Of a DNA stretch of 64,000 bases, positions 8,152-17,099 are shown in pieces. Origin of the DNA: Candidatus Heimdallarchaeota archaeon (GTDB lineage: Archaea; Asgardarchaeota; Heimdallarchaeia; Hodarchaeales; Hodarchaeaceae); the NCBI GenBank assembly GCA_020353515.1, contig CP070695.1:3009428-3073427 (forward strand), written 5' to 3'. Positions within the stretch are counted from its first letter, which is position 1. The number at the start of each line of letters is the position of its first letter. Made by a program: the position numbers and the translations under genes. The notes under the pieces are model-generated. The model was not told where the DNA came from and made no database searches. It saw only the letters and a program-made list of their open reading frames with translations.

Positions 8152-10467
8152 TCATTTTACAATCCCTCTTCTCTTTTTAAATATAAGACCCACTAAAACA
8201 AGAGTAGTTACCACAGGAAGCATAAGCCAGGAAGTATCCTGACTCGAGGTTTGACCGCTCATGTCACTTGAAACAGAACTCTCTTGACTTAAGGTTTGAT
8301 CTTGTTGGAAATCTGTAATGAAACTATCTATAATGTCATTGCTAATACGTCTCGCATTGTATTCATCTTGCCTAGCGGTAGTAACTATTACTAAGTCATG
8401 TTCTGGGAAGATCTGAATTGTTTGTCCGCCATATCCAAGAGCAAAGTAATAATCTCCTCTTTCTGCACTAGTACTAACCCAGAATTGATACCCGTAACCT
8501 GGAGGATAGACAAATCCTCTTCGAGGTAACCCATCTATGTGATCGTGTGAAGATTTAGTGATCCAATCAGATGATATGATCTGATTACCATTCCATGTTC
8601 CGTTATTCAAGTATAGCTGTCCAAATTTCGCCATATTCCGAGGAGTCATGAATAATCCGATTCCCCCATAATTTATTCCATCTGAACCAGCCATCCATAC
8701 AACATCCAACTCCTCGATACCTAAAGGTTCGAAAAAGTATTTTAGAGCAAACTCGAATGTAGAATATCCGGTTGTTTCTTCAATTATCGCTGATAATATT
8801 TGAGAAGCACCTGAATTATAATTATATTCGCTACCAGGATTAGCTATCATTGGCTTCGAAAGGACATACTCTACGCTATCTTCTGATACTGCTAAGCCTT
8901 CCCAAAAATCTGTTTGGTCTTCCCATTCCATCCCTGTGGTCATAGTTAATAGATGGTGCAACGTCATGGCTTCTTTACGCGAATCGATGTTATCAAATGT
9001 TTTATCAGGAAAAAAGTCGAGGACTAACTGTTCTGTGTCTTGAATAAATCCTTTATCGATAGCAATTCCAATCATCGCTGATGAGAATGATTTAGTTGCT
9101 GAGAAATGTGTGTGTTTTAATTCGCGAGTATATTCTTGGCATTCATCATCATAAAAGTATTTCTCAAATACTAATTTACCAGATCGAATTACAAGAAGAG
9201 AATGGAGATTATGATAATCAAGATTATTTAACCAGTCCAGATTTTGATATAATCTTGTAGAGTTGATATTTTGTTCCTCTAGACTTGAAGTAGGCCATTC
9301 ATCAATGGGTTTATCAATAGTAAGGGAGGGATGATCTCCCCATAATTTCACTGTCCAATCCCAACTTGCTGAAGCGAGAATTGTGCCATCCATTGAGAAT
9401 TTTACTGATTCGATGGTGTTTCTATGCCCTGTTAGAGTGTTAATAATTATTCTATCAGAAATATTCCAAAGCTGGATTGAACAGTTATGCATTTCTCCAA
9501 AGGTAAGCCAGTAACGGTCAGGCCATGTTAAAGATGGATCAATCGCAACGGCGAGAGTGGAATCATCGGGGGAAAGAGCAATAGACCAAATAGACTGACC
9601 AATACTGATTTCATGAATAATGTTTCCTGTAGAAACGTTCCAAAGTTTTACTGTTTTATCCAAACTTCCAGAAATGATTATTGTCTCCTCATTGGAAAAT
9701 GTGATTGAAGTTATCTTGTCATTGTGATTAGCATATGAACGTAATTCTAAACCTGAAGATACATCCCATAGCCTGATGCTTTTATCCCAAGATCCAGAGA
9801 TTAACCTTGACCCATTTTTTGAGAAAGCAACTGAGGATACAGAATCAGAATGACCAGTGAAATTACGTAAAACTTCCCCAGTGCTCGCATTCAAAAGTCG
9901 AAGAAGCTTATCTGGTTGATTACCCTGTTTCACATCAACCATCCATTCACCACCTCCTACTGCTAGTGTTTTACCATCAGGAGACCATTTTATATCAATG
10001 ACTCCATGTGGAAACATAGACCAAGAATTCAGGTGTTCCCCAGAAGAGACATTCCACAGATTAATTTTATTATCAATCCCTCCAGAAGCTAACATCTCAC
10101 CTGAAGGGGAGAAATCTAATGTAATGATACCATAGTGGTGTCTGTTCAGTACATGTAAAATTTTACCATCAGTTAAGTTCCACAAGCAGATTGTTCCGTC
10201 AGAAGAACCTGAAGCGAGAATAGGGGCAACTGGTGAAAAAGCTACCTCCCGTACCCGCCAGCCATGGCCAGTTAGGTTAGCAAAATTATTAAAAATACTA
10301 TTCGAGATGGAGCAAGATTCTATAATTGTGTTATCTATAGTGTTTGCTTGCAGTTGATTTGTATCGCTAATATCATTAGTTTTTACGCTATTAATACTTA
10401 TAAATGGTGAAAGAAAGACTATAATAAAGAAAGAAGTACTTAAACCTATTTTTTTTAATCGTTTCAT
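8152..10467 (-). CDS. Secreted WD40 propeller fused to a serine beta-lactamase-like hydrolase
   Basis: The ATG at 10467 gives a standard signal peptide (MKRLKKIGL then a hydrophobic run); an upstream start at 10491 would add eight residues. Seven WD40 blades follow (about residues 70-385 of the longer form), each ending in a WN/WD-type tryptophan strand such as LWNLTDG or LWDVSSG, enough for a closed seven-blade propeller. Then comes a class C beta-lactamase/esterase domain (about 415-735) with the SxxK nucleophile SATK (464-467) and a Y-N-S motif (558-560). A C-terminal hydrophobic segment followed by KKRRG anchors the protein on the outer face of the membrane. Related serine hydrolases are peptidases or esterases. 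The substrate is unknown; the propeller may bind a surface partner (inference). Confidence 0.88.
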   Translation of the reverse strand: MKRLKKIGLSTSFFIIVFLSPFISINSVKTNDISDTNQLQANTIDNTIIESCSISNSIFNNFANLTGHGWRVREVAFSPVAPILASGSSDGTICLWNLTDGKILHVLNRHHYGIITLDFSPSGEMLASGGIDNKINLWNVSSGEHLNSWSMFPHGVIDIKWSPDGKTLAVGGGEWMVDVKQGNQPDKLLRLLNASTGEVLRNFTGHSDSVSSVAFSKNGSRLISGSWDKSIRLWDVSSGLELRSYANHNDKITSITFSNEETIIISGSLDKTVKLWNVSTGNIIHEISIGQSIWSIALSPDDSTLAVAIDPSLTWPDRYWLTFGEMHNCSIQLWNISDRIIINTLTGHRNTIESVKFSMDGTILASASWDWTVKLWGDHPSLTIDKPIDEWPTSSLEEQNINSTRLYQNLDWLNNLDYHNLHSLLVIRSGKLVFEKYFYDDECQEYTRELKHTHFSATKSFSSAMIGIAIDKGFIQDTEQLVLDFFPDKTFDNIDSRKEAMTLHHLLTMTTGMEWEDQTDFWEGLAVSEDSVEYVLSKPMIANPGSEYNYNSGASQILSAIIEETTGYSTFEFALKYFFEPLGIEELDVVWMAGSDGINYGGIGLFMTPRNMAKFGQLYLNNGTWNGNQIISSDWITKSSHDHIDGLPRRGFVYPPGYGYQFWVSTSAERGDYYFALGYGGQTIQIFPEHDLVIVTTARQDEYNARRISNDIIDSFITDFQQDQTLSQESSVSSDMSGQTSSQDTSWLMLPVVTTLVLVGLIFKKRRGIVK

Positions 10468-10641
10468 AATTTCACAACCAGTTCTGAACATTTATTATTA
10501 GTAAATTAATTTTATTTTTTTTTTCAACACATGGTCTTTTTCCCCAAAAAGTTATAATGATTATAAAAATTTTATTAATAGGGCAATGCAAAGTAAAAAC
10601 TAGTCTAGAAATTGAAGATCAACTCTAAAAAAGGTATCATA

Positions 10642-12099
10642 ATGAACGATTTTCAGGACATTATCATTAAAGAATCTGATCCTGTTAAGATCGTTGACAC
10701 AGATAAATGGGTTGAAATTATTTTCGATTCTAACTATTTTTCCATAATTAAGCTTCTAAATGAAGGTTACAAAACCATTGAAGAAATGCATTGCGAATTT
10801 AATAGAAAAAAAGATGTAATTGCTAAGAGCACTCTATACAGACACGTTAGATTCTTGATCGATAATGAATTCGTCATTAAATCTGGACGAAGAATAAAAA
10901 AGGGTCAGAGTGCTACAGAAAATTTATATGGAACGGCAGGGAGATTATTTCTGCCGGAAAATCCGTGGAAAAAAATATGGCACTCTAGTAGTGGTATCGA
11001 GATTAGTCAGATTGTCGGTAGGATGATAAAACATCATTTTAACAATAAAAATCCACATCTGCATCGGCTTTATAAATTCATTAAGGAGCAGGAGGATGCT
11101 TTTTCCCAAACAGCATTAGCTGTAGTTGAAAAAATAACTCAAATTAATTCCATAATAGAGGATAAAAGGGTAAAAAAGGAACAAGAAAAGGCGGATCTGG
11201 CTCTTGCTGCTGTCAACAAGCTAACAGGTGATGATGCAATTGTTTTTTTCACTCTTATAGGTTGGATAACTTGGTTTATTGAGAAGGAGAATTATAAACA
11301 ATTCATTTCTGACTTAAAAGAGTGTTTTTCAGATGATTCACCCCTAATTCACAAAGCAGTAGAAAAAATAGAGATACAAAGTAATAAATCATCAAATCAA
11401 GATTATATCATGCGTAAACAACAAACTGTCAAATTCATTCCTAGTGAGCTAGTCCCAAAATACTTCTATGAAATAAATTATCGAGCAATCTTGTATATAC
11501 TCGAATCTTCTAGTATACCAATGACAATAAAAGAAATACATGCATTACATTACGATACGATCAGTAAAATCAGTGAGGACGAAAAACAATCTAATCTGGA
11601 GTATGACCCGCAACCTGTTCTATTCCGAACACATAAACCAAAAGCCGAGAACACAGTATACCGATATGTACAGGACTTGATCCAGAATGGACTAGTTATT
11701 GAAGCTGGCCGACGAATGTATCCAGAAAAACCTTTTACTCAGATACTTTATACAACTGCTGCTGAATTTTTCATACTTTTAGAAAACAGCGATGAATTCT
11801 GGAAGTACGACGGATGGAGGCAGGTTATCCGTGCGCTTGCGTTCGCAGTGAGGTGTTACTTAGACAAAAAGACCGTGGATCACGAAAAATTCTACAATTT
11901 GGTTACAAATATGGAGAAAGCAAGGTTAAAGCTCCTGAAAAAATTTTTAGCTAGTTCAGAAATCCCATATTTGAGACAGATAAAACCCCATGAAAAACCC
12001 AATGCAGCTATTAGAATCTTGGGACTGATAGGGTGGTTCCTTATGGAAGAGGATAAGGAGAACCTCCAAAAACAATTATTGTCATGTTTTTCAGATTAG
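10642..12099 (+). CDS. Tandem winged-helix transcriptional regulator
   Basis: About 485 residues from ATG 10642, preceded by AAGGT; an in-frame TTG at 10612 is the other option. The protein holds two copies of the same module: a winged helix with a recognition-helix motif (STLYRHVRFLIDNEFVIKSG in the first copy, NTVYRYVQDLIQNGLVIEAG in the second), followed by a helical domain ending in similar segments (LIGWITWFIEKEN versus LIGWFLMEEDKEN). It therefore carries its own pseudo-dimer and probably binds DNA as a monomer or as a dimer of such units. The gene is divergent from the WD40/beta-lactamase gene with only about 175 bases between them, so that gene is a possible target (inference). Ligand unknown. 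Confidence 0.75.
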   Translation: MNDFQDIIIKESDPVKIVDTDKWVEIIFDSNYFSIIKLLNEGYKTIEEMHCEFNRKKDVIAKSTLYRHVRFLIDNEFVIKSGRRIKKGQSATENLYGTAGRLFLPENPWKKIWHSSSGIEISQIVGRMIKHHFNNKNPHLHRLYKFIKEQEDAFSQTALAVVEKITQINSIIEDKRVKKEQEKADLALAAVNKLTGDDAIVFFTLIGWITWFIEKENYKQFISDLKECFSDDSPLIHKAVEKIEIQSNKSSNQDYIMRKQQTVKFIPSELVPKYFYEINYRAILYILESSSIPMTIKEIHALHYDTISKISEDEKQSNLEYDPQPVLFRTHKPKAENTVYRYVQDLIQNGLVIEAGRRMYPEKPFTQILYTTAAEFFILLENSDEFWKYDGWRQVIRALAFAVRCYLDKKTVDHEKFYNLVTNMEKARLKLLKKFLASSEIPYLRQIKPHEKPNAAIRILGLIGWFLMEEDKENLQKQLLSCFSD

Positions 12100-12166
12100 A
12101 TTTAGGACTAATCAGTCAAATTAAGATAGAGTACTTATAAGTCTAGCAAGTTAAGGATTCTTATTT

Positions 12167-12742
12167 TCATTGAGACTTATGCAATCTAATAACTGTCATA
12201 AACTCTGCTAATGGTGTCAAATCAGTAGCAGCAAGACTGTCTTCCTTCGAATCCCAACCAAATCCCATTTTCGCTTCTCGGGGAAGTTTTTCAATCATCC
12301 ATTCAATAAATTGAATCTTCTCTGAGGTATCTTCAATTATTTCTACTCTTGGGTGAAAAGTTTGGAATCCAACTTGAACTCGTACCTTCTCAGGATTAGC
12401 CCGAATATTTCTAACCCAATCGGTTCTCTCTCCGAGAGCAGCGGAAATATGGATTACTCCGTTTATTCTATGAAATTCTAGTGGATTTCGCCTTGTCTTA
12501 CCAGTTCGACGACCAATAGTAGTGAGTAACAGAAATAGCCAGCCAAACCCGAATAAAGGTAATATACGGAGACGATAGAGCGGAATTACAATTTTGTTCA
12601 ATCTTTTCAGCCATTTATAAGACCGTGGGAGTTCTCTTCCCTTATGATGCATTAATCGATCCATATACGTGCCTGGTTTTGGGAATGTGACTCTCTTTTT
12701 CGGGGAAGGAGATTGAGATTGATTCAACTCTATCAACTGCAC
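12167..12742 (-). CDS. Deazaflavin (F420)-dependent nitroreductase/quinone reductase family protein
   Basis: 191 residues, with the split-barrel core of the DDN-like family: LLTTIGRRTGKTRRNP (about 76-91), where members bind the F420 tail, followed by the DWVRNIRANPE motif and a strand pair typical of the family. These enzymes use reduced coenzyme F420 to reduce quinones or other acceptors. F420 use fits an archaeon, and an LLM-family oxidoreductase elsewhere in the window may also use it. The start is weakly defined: GTG 12742 has no clear ribosome-binding site, and Met27 (MDRLMHHKG) is possible. The lysine-rich N-terminal tail is poorly conserved. Confidence 0.85.
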   Translation of the reverse strand: MQLIELNQSQSPSPKKRVTFPKPGTYMDRLMHHKGRELPRSYKWLKRLNKIVIPLYRLRILPLFGFGWLFLLLTTIGRRTGKTRRNPLEFHRINGVIHISAALGERTDWVRNIRANPEKVRVQVGFQTFHPRVEIIEDTSEKIQFIEWMIEKLPREAKMGFGWDSKEDSLAATDLTPLAEFMTVIRLHKSQ

Positions 12743-12889
12743 GAGAATGATTAAATATTAAAAGAATATTTTATATTAGGGTTTATTTAGTCACTTATTT
12801 TAATAACATTGGCTGATTATAGAATATTGATTTTTAATCTGGATTACTTACAAAATATGGTTTTAGTATCTAAATCTTTGGTGAATAAG

Positions 12890-13786
12890 ATGATAATTGA
12901 TACTCATTGTCACTTATGGGAAGGGGAATTAGTATTAGAGGATTTACGCAATTATCTTACCTCTATGGCAAAGCTACTTAAAGCTGATCCCAAATTGGTC
13001 TTGGATGGAAGGGCAGAAAGATTAGTGGATGAAATGAACACTGCAGGAATCGATAAAACAGTGATACTTGCCCTTGATTATGAATTTCTCTTCCGAGGTC
13101 GGATTACTTTTCAGGAATATAATGACAAAGTCGCAGAAATGGTTAATCAATTTACTGACCGATTAATCGGTTTCGCTGGGATTGATCCTAGAAGAGGAGA
13201 GAAAGCTTTAGAAGAGCTTGAACGATGTACTGAAAAATTAGGCTTGAAAGGTGTAAAACTATGGCCTTTAACAGGATTCTATCCCGATGAAAAAGACTTC
13301 TATCCATTTTATAAGCTAGTAGAAGAAAAGAACATACCAATATTATGTCATACGGGTTCAGGACCTGTTAAAACGTATTTAAAATACTGTAGACCCGCTC
13401 ATGTTGACACTATTGCCGTAGATTTTCCAGATATGAAGATAATTATGGCTCATATGGGAGATCCTTGGGTCAGGGAAGCTCTTACCGTGGCCGCAAAAAA
13501 TCCGAATGTCTACACTGATATCTCGGCTTGGGAATCAGTCCTGAGATTCGCCCCTCTTATTTTCTGTCAAACTTTGATGGAAGCAAGAATGACATGTGGG
13601 ATAGACAAGATTGTGTTTGGTTCAGATTGGCCCTTATTCACTCCTGTAATGTCACTGGAGGAGTGGGTGAACGGAATAAAGAACCTAGAATTACCTCCTC
13701 CTCTTCAAATGATGGGAATGCCCGAATTTAGCGAAACGGAAAAAGAAAAAATCCTCGGTAAGAATGCTCAGAAGATTCTTCTATAG
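12890..13786 (+). CDS. Amidohydrolase-2 family metal-dependent hydrolase
   Basis: 298 residues when started at ATG 12890, which has GGTGA five bases upstream and puts the strand-1 metal motif DTHCHLWEG at the N-terminus as the family requires. A longer frame from 12809 only adds an unconserved tail. Other family marks are the HMGDPW segment at strand 6 and FGSDWPLF with the catalytic aspartate near the C-terminus. The fold is a TIM barrel of the aminocarboxymuconate-semialdehyde decarboxylase/2-pyrone hydrolase type (PF04909), acting on small carboxylates or amides. It forms a possible operon with the methyltransferase gene 23 bases downstream. Substrate not deducible. Confidence 0.87.
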   Translation: MIIDTHCHLWEGELVLEDLRNYLTSMAKLLKADPKLVLDGRAERLVDEMNTAGIDKTVILALDYEFLFRGRITFQEYNDKVAEMVNQFTDRLIGFAGIDPRRGEKALEELERCTEKLGLKGVKLWPLTGFYPDEKDFYPFYKLVEEKNIPILCHTGSGPVKTYLKYCRPAHVDTIAVDFPDMKIIMAHMGDPWVREALTVAAKNPNVYTDISAWESVLRFAPLIFCQTLMEARMTCGIDKIVFGSDWPLFTPVMSLEEWVNGIKNLELPPPLQMMGMPEFSETEKEKILGKNAQKILL

Positions 13787-13809
13787 AATAGAACTAAGGT
13801 GAGATTGCC

Positions 13810-14481
13810 ATGAGAGAACTCATCCGAAAAATAATTCATTTTCTCATTTTTTATCCAATATATTATTATATCTGGTTCTTCTTCCTTCGTCAAGATCTCC
13901 TTGAAAACACTCTTTTAATGGCCGTTATAATTCTATTTTTTGGAATCAATCTCATAGATATTCTCATTCGGCCGATGAGTGATCCTGAAGAACTCAAAGA
14001 TAAGTATACAATAGTAGTTCTGCTGTTTTTTCTAGGAGGCCCATTGATTCTACTGCTTGCGTTTTTTGAGAATCGGGAACTAATATCAAAAGTCTTACCA
14101 ATTTATGATAATCTTCTAATAAGCTACTTAGGTATTCTACTAATGATAATAGGTAGTATAATTATGTTGAGTAGTAGGTACCAGTTAAATAAACATAGCT
14201 ACGGAGGAGTGTCACTATCAGAGGAGAAGGAGCAAACATTACTAACCCAAGGAATGTTTAAGTATATTAGGCATCCGATTTATGCAGGAGGGCTAATTAT
14301 AACAATTGGACTCGAATTAGCATTTCGTAGTTTGATAATTCTATCCATTCACACATTAATTTTTTTTGTAATATTTCGAGATAGAATGCAACGTGAAGAA
14401 ACAGTGCTGCTAAATAAATTTGGAACCGAATATCAGACTTATCTCAATAAAACTAAAAGGTTAATTCCGTATGTCTACTGA
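13810..14481 (+). CDS. Isoprenylcysteine carboxyl methyltransferase-like membrane methyltransferase
   Basis: 223 residues with about five membrane spans and the C-terminal ICMT/PEMT signature: QGMFKYIRHPIYAGG followed by REETVLLNKFGTEYQTYLNKTKR and a short tail. This region binds SAM in family members that methylate phospholipids, isoprenyl-cysteine or other membrane-proximal groups. The ATG has AAGGTGAG seven bases upstream, and the gene sits 23 bases after the amidohydrolase. Three other ICMT-type reading frames or fragments occur in or near the window's methyltransferase set (14805-15240 and 46427-46837), so the family is expanded here. Substrate unknown. Confidence 0.85.
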   Translation: MRELIRKIIHFLIFYPIYYYIWFFFLRQDLLENTLLMAVIILFFGINLIDILIRPMSDPEELKDKYTIVVLLFFLGGPLILLLAFFENRELISKVLPIYDNLLISYLGILLMIIGSIIMLSSRYQLNKHSYGGVSLSEEKEQTLLTQGMFKYIRHPIYAGGLIITIGLELAFRSLIILSIHTLIFFVIFRDRMQREETVLLNKFGTEYQTYLNKTKRLIPYVY

Positions 14482-14520
14482 TTGTATCAGAAAGAAATTA
14501 AAATAAGGAGTATGAGAAAT

Positions 14521-14793
14521 ATGGCTTATGATATTAAATTAAAGGTAATAAAACAAGAAGGCCACTGTGTCGCTGGACACAAAGTTGGTGATGAGATCTT
14601 CATCTCTTTTGAAAAGAACGAGATCCAAGGGAAAATTTGTTTGCATGCACTCTATTCAATATTACCCAAAGTATATGCAATGGCGTATGGGGCTGAGTTT
14701 CCTTGGTTAGAAAATCCTGATGTTAATACACATGCGTGTCCCGATGCTTGGAACCCCTTAGTCTATGAAGTGAGAAGAATCAGAAGAGAGTAG
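14521..14793 (+). CDS. TIGR04076 family small protein
   Basis: 90 residues from ATG 14521, ten bases after a perfect AAGGAG. The ATG at 14512 lies one base after that site and is too close. Family marks are the GHCVAGHKVGDEI segment (Cys near residue 14 followed by GHKVGD), the central LYSILPKVYAMAYGAEFPW and the CPDAWNPLVYEV end. A homologue of exactly the same length lies at 20544-20816. The conserved cysteines suggest metal or redox chemistry, but the family has no established function. It follows the ICMT-like gene closely and is probably co-transcribed with it. Confidence 0.8.
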   Translation: MAYDIKLKVIKQEGHCVAGHKVGDEIFISFEKNEIQGKICLHALYSILPKVYAMAYGAEFPWLENPDVNTHACPDAWNPLVYEVRRIRRE

Positions 14794-14804
14794 GGATTCA
14801 CGAA

Positions 14805-15240
14805 TTACCAGATACGGGGAACTAATCGATATCTTACCTTCTTCTTATATTCAAGATACCCTTGCAGCTCCTCTTCCAAAGTTTTCTCTTCAAATATGAG
14901 GCGGAAAGACATTAAAACGATGAATATGAATGCTGGAACCAGAACAAGTAAGGACCCAAGAGATAACGTGACACCAATTAAATAATAGAATTACCTAAAT
15001 AGAGGAGATGTCGAACATATCTATAGGGCCCTGTTGAAAATACCTGTTGATCCTCTTGGACTTCAACTACTTTGGAAAGATAGGGATTTCCCTTCATAAC
15101 TAAAAAATAAATGAAAAGATCGATTGTTACTAAACCAAAGGTGCCTATACTAATTATTACAGGAATAGCAGATAATTCAAAACGAAAATCCAATCCTGTT
15201 ACTACTAATATAGAAAAAAGTGGGATGAGAGATGTCTGAT
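14805..15240 (-). pseudogene. Frameshifted and N-truncated isoprenylcysteine methyltransferase family gene
   Basis: Two minus-strand frames join to give one recognisable protein. The first frame (15240 down to about 14981) contains a GLDFRFELS membrane start, QEDQQVFSTGPYRYVRH and LYLGNSII. The second frame (about 14988 down to the TAA at 14805-14807) contains LIGVTLSLGSLLVLVPAF, a FEEKTLEEELQGYLEYKKK segment and VRYRLVPRIW. Together these match the common bacterial/archaeal ICMT-like family end to end from its third membrane span. A one-base loss near 14985 breaks the frame, and the usual RHPGY is RHLLY. The expected first 60-70 residues are missing, because the frame abuts the stop of the CPBP gene at 15241. 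Either true decay or an assembly indel is possible; the missing N-terminus favours decay. Confidence 0.75.
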
Positions 15241-16014
15241 TTAAATGGATCCTATCAAGATTGCATACACAATTGGACCAAGCATTGTTCCTCCTATGTT
15301 CGTAGTCACATGTATGCCAATTGAGGGTAAGATACTACGATGTTTCTCTCTTAAAGAGGCTGCAAAATATCCTAAAGTTGTTGTCATAAGAAAAATAACG
15401 CTTACTGTTATAAGATCTGCCCCAAAAAATATTAAAGGTAGATGAATTGCACCAAAGAACATTGCACTGAAAATAACTGGATATGAGACATTTTGCTCAC
15501 CAATACTTATTTTCAAACCCTCTAAGGGATTCAGATAACCTTGTAACAAACCTCTGACGAAAATTTCTTCAGATATGCTGGCTAAAAACCAAATTAGGAG
15601 TACTTTTTCTCTAATTCCCAAATCATATAAAACAGGATTTCCACTGGCACCAGTTATGATAATGATTATTGAGGCAATTGAACCTATTACTAGTCCTAGT
15701 CCTATTATGACTCCCCATTTAAGTTCACCAATAGGTTTGTTCAATCCAGATTGTGTCAAATTTCCTTTAGTCAGAAGAACAATAATACCAAGAGAGAGAA
15801 AAAGAAACATTAAATCAGTTATTAACAATTTTGAAGCATTTCCTCCTTCTATAATTGGCCCATAAGCCTCATTGGTTAAAAATAGAGCCCCTATCTGAGA
15901 GACAACATAAATACCCAATCCGATTAAAAAAGCTGTAACTAATAGATTTAAAGATTTATAACTTCCTATTTCCTCCCCTAATGTCTTATCCTCATTTTTT
16001 TTGATATACATCAT
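15241..16014 (-). CDS. CPBP family intramembrane glutamic protease
   Basis: 257 residues with about eight hydrophobic segments. The CPBP/Abi (PF02517, Rce1-like) motifs are present: SEEIFVRGLLQGYL with the catalytic EExxxR (E149, E150, R154), FGAIHLP with the second-motif histidine, and GIHVTTN as the third motif. Such proteins cleave within membranes or process prenylated or bacteriocin-like substrates. The ATG at 16014 has AGGAG six bases upstream. The gene is divergent from a six-span membrane protein across a region with two matching dyads. An ICMT-like fragment directly downstream is notable, because Rce1-like proteases and ICMT act on the same substrates in eukaryotes; here that link is only suggestive. 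Confidence 0.9.
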   Translation of the reverse strand: MMYIKKNEDKTLGEEIGSYKSLNLLVTAFLIGLGIYVVSQIGALFLTNEAYGPIIEGGNASKLLITDLMFLFLSLGIIVLLTKGNLTQSGLNKPIGELKWGVIIGLGLVIGSIASIIIIITGASGNPVLYDLGIREKVLLIWFLASISEEIFVRGLLQGYLNPLEGLKISIGEQNVSYPVIFSAMFFGAIHLPLIFFGADLITVSVIFLMTTTLGYFAASLREKHRSILPSIGIHVTTNIGGTMLGPIVYAILIGSI

Positions 16015-16073
16015 ATTTTCTCCTAAAATATCCTATATACTGAATTTATTTGTTAAATAATCCATTATTATTC

Positions 16074-16133
16074 GTTTTGCTAATTATGCAAAACGTGTTT
16101 ATAAGCTTGATGCTTTTTGCAATAGGAGCAAAA
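16074..16133. promoter_or_regulatory. Two matching operator-like dyads in a divergent promoter region
   Basis: GTTTTGC 16074-16080 and GCAAAAC 16088-16094 form a perfect inverted repeat with a 7-base spacer. TTTTGC 16115-16120 and GCAAAA 16128-16133 repeat the same arms with the same 7-base spacer. The two centres are 40 bases apart, about four helical turns, so dimers bound at both would lie on one face of the DNA. The site lies between the divergent CPBP and membrane-protein genes. A likely ligand is a winged-helix protein such as the one encoded at 17100-17432 (inference). Confidence 0.6.
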
Positions 16134-16226
16134 CCAATAGAAATCTATTAAAGTATGAGTATAATTGTTAGATAATAACTAGCAACAGGTTTACTTACTG
16201 ATACTAACTTTAACGAGGAAATGATA

Positions 16227-17069
16227 ATGACAGCCTTTGATGAGTCAATAACTGATATAAAAATCGCGTTTAAGGTTTATTCAGAATACAAAAAAACCTA
16301 TATTTCGACATTTATAATATTTTTAACTGGAATTATTGTATTGGTCTTTACTGGTTTTTTTATTGCACGATTTGTTATTTTCGAAAACTATTTTCAATTT
16401 GAGAAGATCGTTAGATTGATTCTCCTGTTACTTACACCTTTGATTCTTCTTTTGGTATTTTTCTTACTTTTATCATACGCAAGGACTACTTTTGGTTTGA
16501 CAAATGATATAATGACATCTGGAGAATTGTTTACAGAATTCAAAAGAACTCTTACTTATTTTAAGAGATTTTGGTTATACTTTGCAGTTTTAACGTTACC
16601 TTATGTTTTAATTATTGTTGGGGATCAGATGTTCACTATATTTAATTTATTCGAACTAATTCATTCTCAAGATAGCAATCGTATATCTATTGTAACCATC
16701 AAGGTTCTCGTCTATTGTTTTGATTTGATACTCTACATCACTCTAATTGAGACATTTCCGAGTATTATTGTTGTTAGAAATCTGAAGCAATGTATTATCG
16801 AAAATTATTCAGTTGTACGCCAGAATTTAAAACGATTGATATTTTCAGTTGGGGGATATTACCTACTCTTTCGAGTACCAATGATTATTGTTGATATAGC
16901 TCGACTTCTAATAGTTACCAGTGAGGAAACCTTTCTATTATTCAATATGATTTTCTTAATCTTCGCTTTCATAAACGCATTGGTTGGCCTACCTATTCTT
17001 AGTTTAATTTCCACACGAATTTATAACACCACTATATTGAAAACAAAAGCCAATGGAATTGAATCTTAA
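16227..17069 (+). CDS. Six-span membrane protein of unknown function
   Basis: About 280 residues with six strongly hydrophobic segments (roughly residues 27-55, 67-95, 115-137, 160-185, 206-232 and 238-265) and short, charged connecting loops. I do not recognise a family; the size and layout resemble DUF-type archaeal membrane proteins with a helical bundle and no enzymatic motif. ATG 16227 is preferred over 16221, because GAGG lies nine bases before the former and only three before the latter. A winged-helix gene follows 30 bases downstream and is probably in the same operon. The divergent CPBP protease and the shared double operator suggest joint regulation. Confidence 0.7.
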   Translation: MTAFDESITDIKIAFKVYSEYKKTYISTFIIFLTGIIVLVFTGFFIARFVIFENYFQFEKIVRLILLLLTPLILLLVFFLLLSYARTTFGLTNDIMTSGELFTEFKRTLTYFKRFWLYFAVLTLPYVLIIVGDQMFTIFNLFELIHSQDSNRISIVTIKVLVYCFDLILYITLIETFPSIIVVRNLKQCIIENYSVVRQNLKRLIFSVGGYYLLFRVPMIIVDIARLLIVTSEETFLLFNMIFLIFAFINALVGLPILSLISTRIYNTTILKTKANGIES

Positions 17070-17099
17070 GATTAATAATCTACTAGGATCTTTTTAGCG

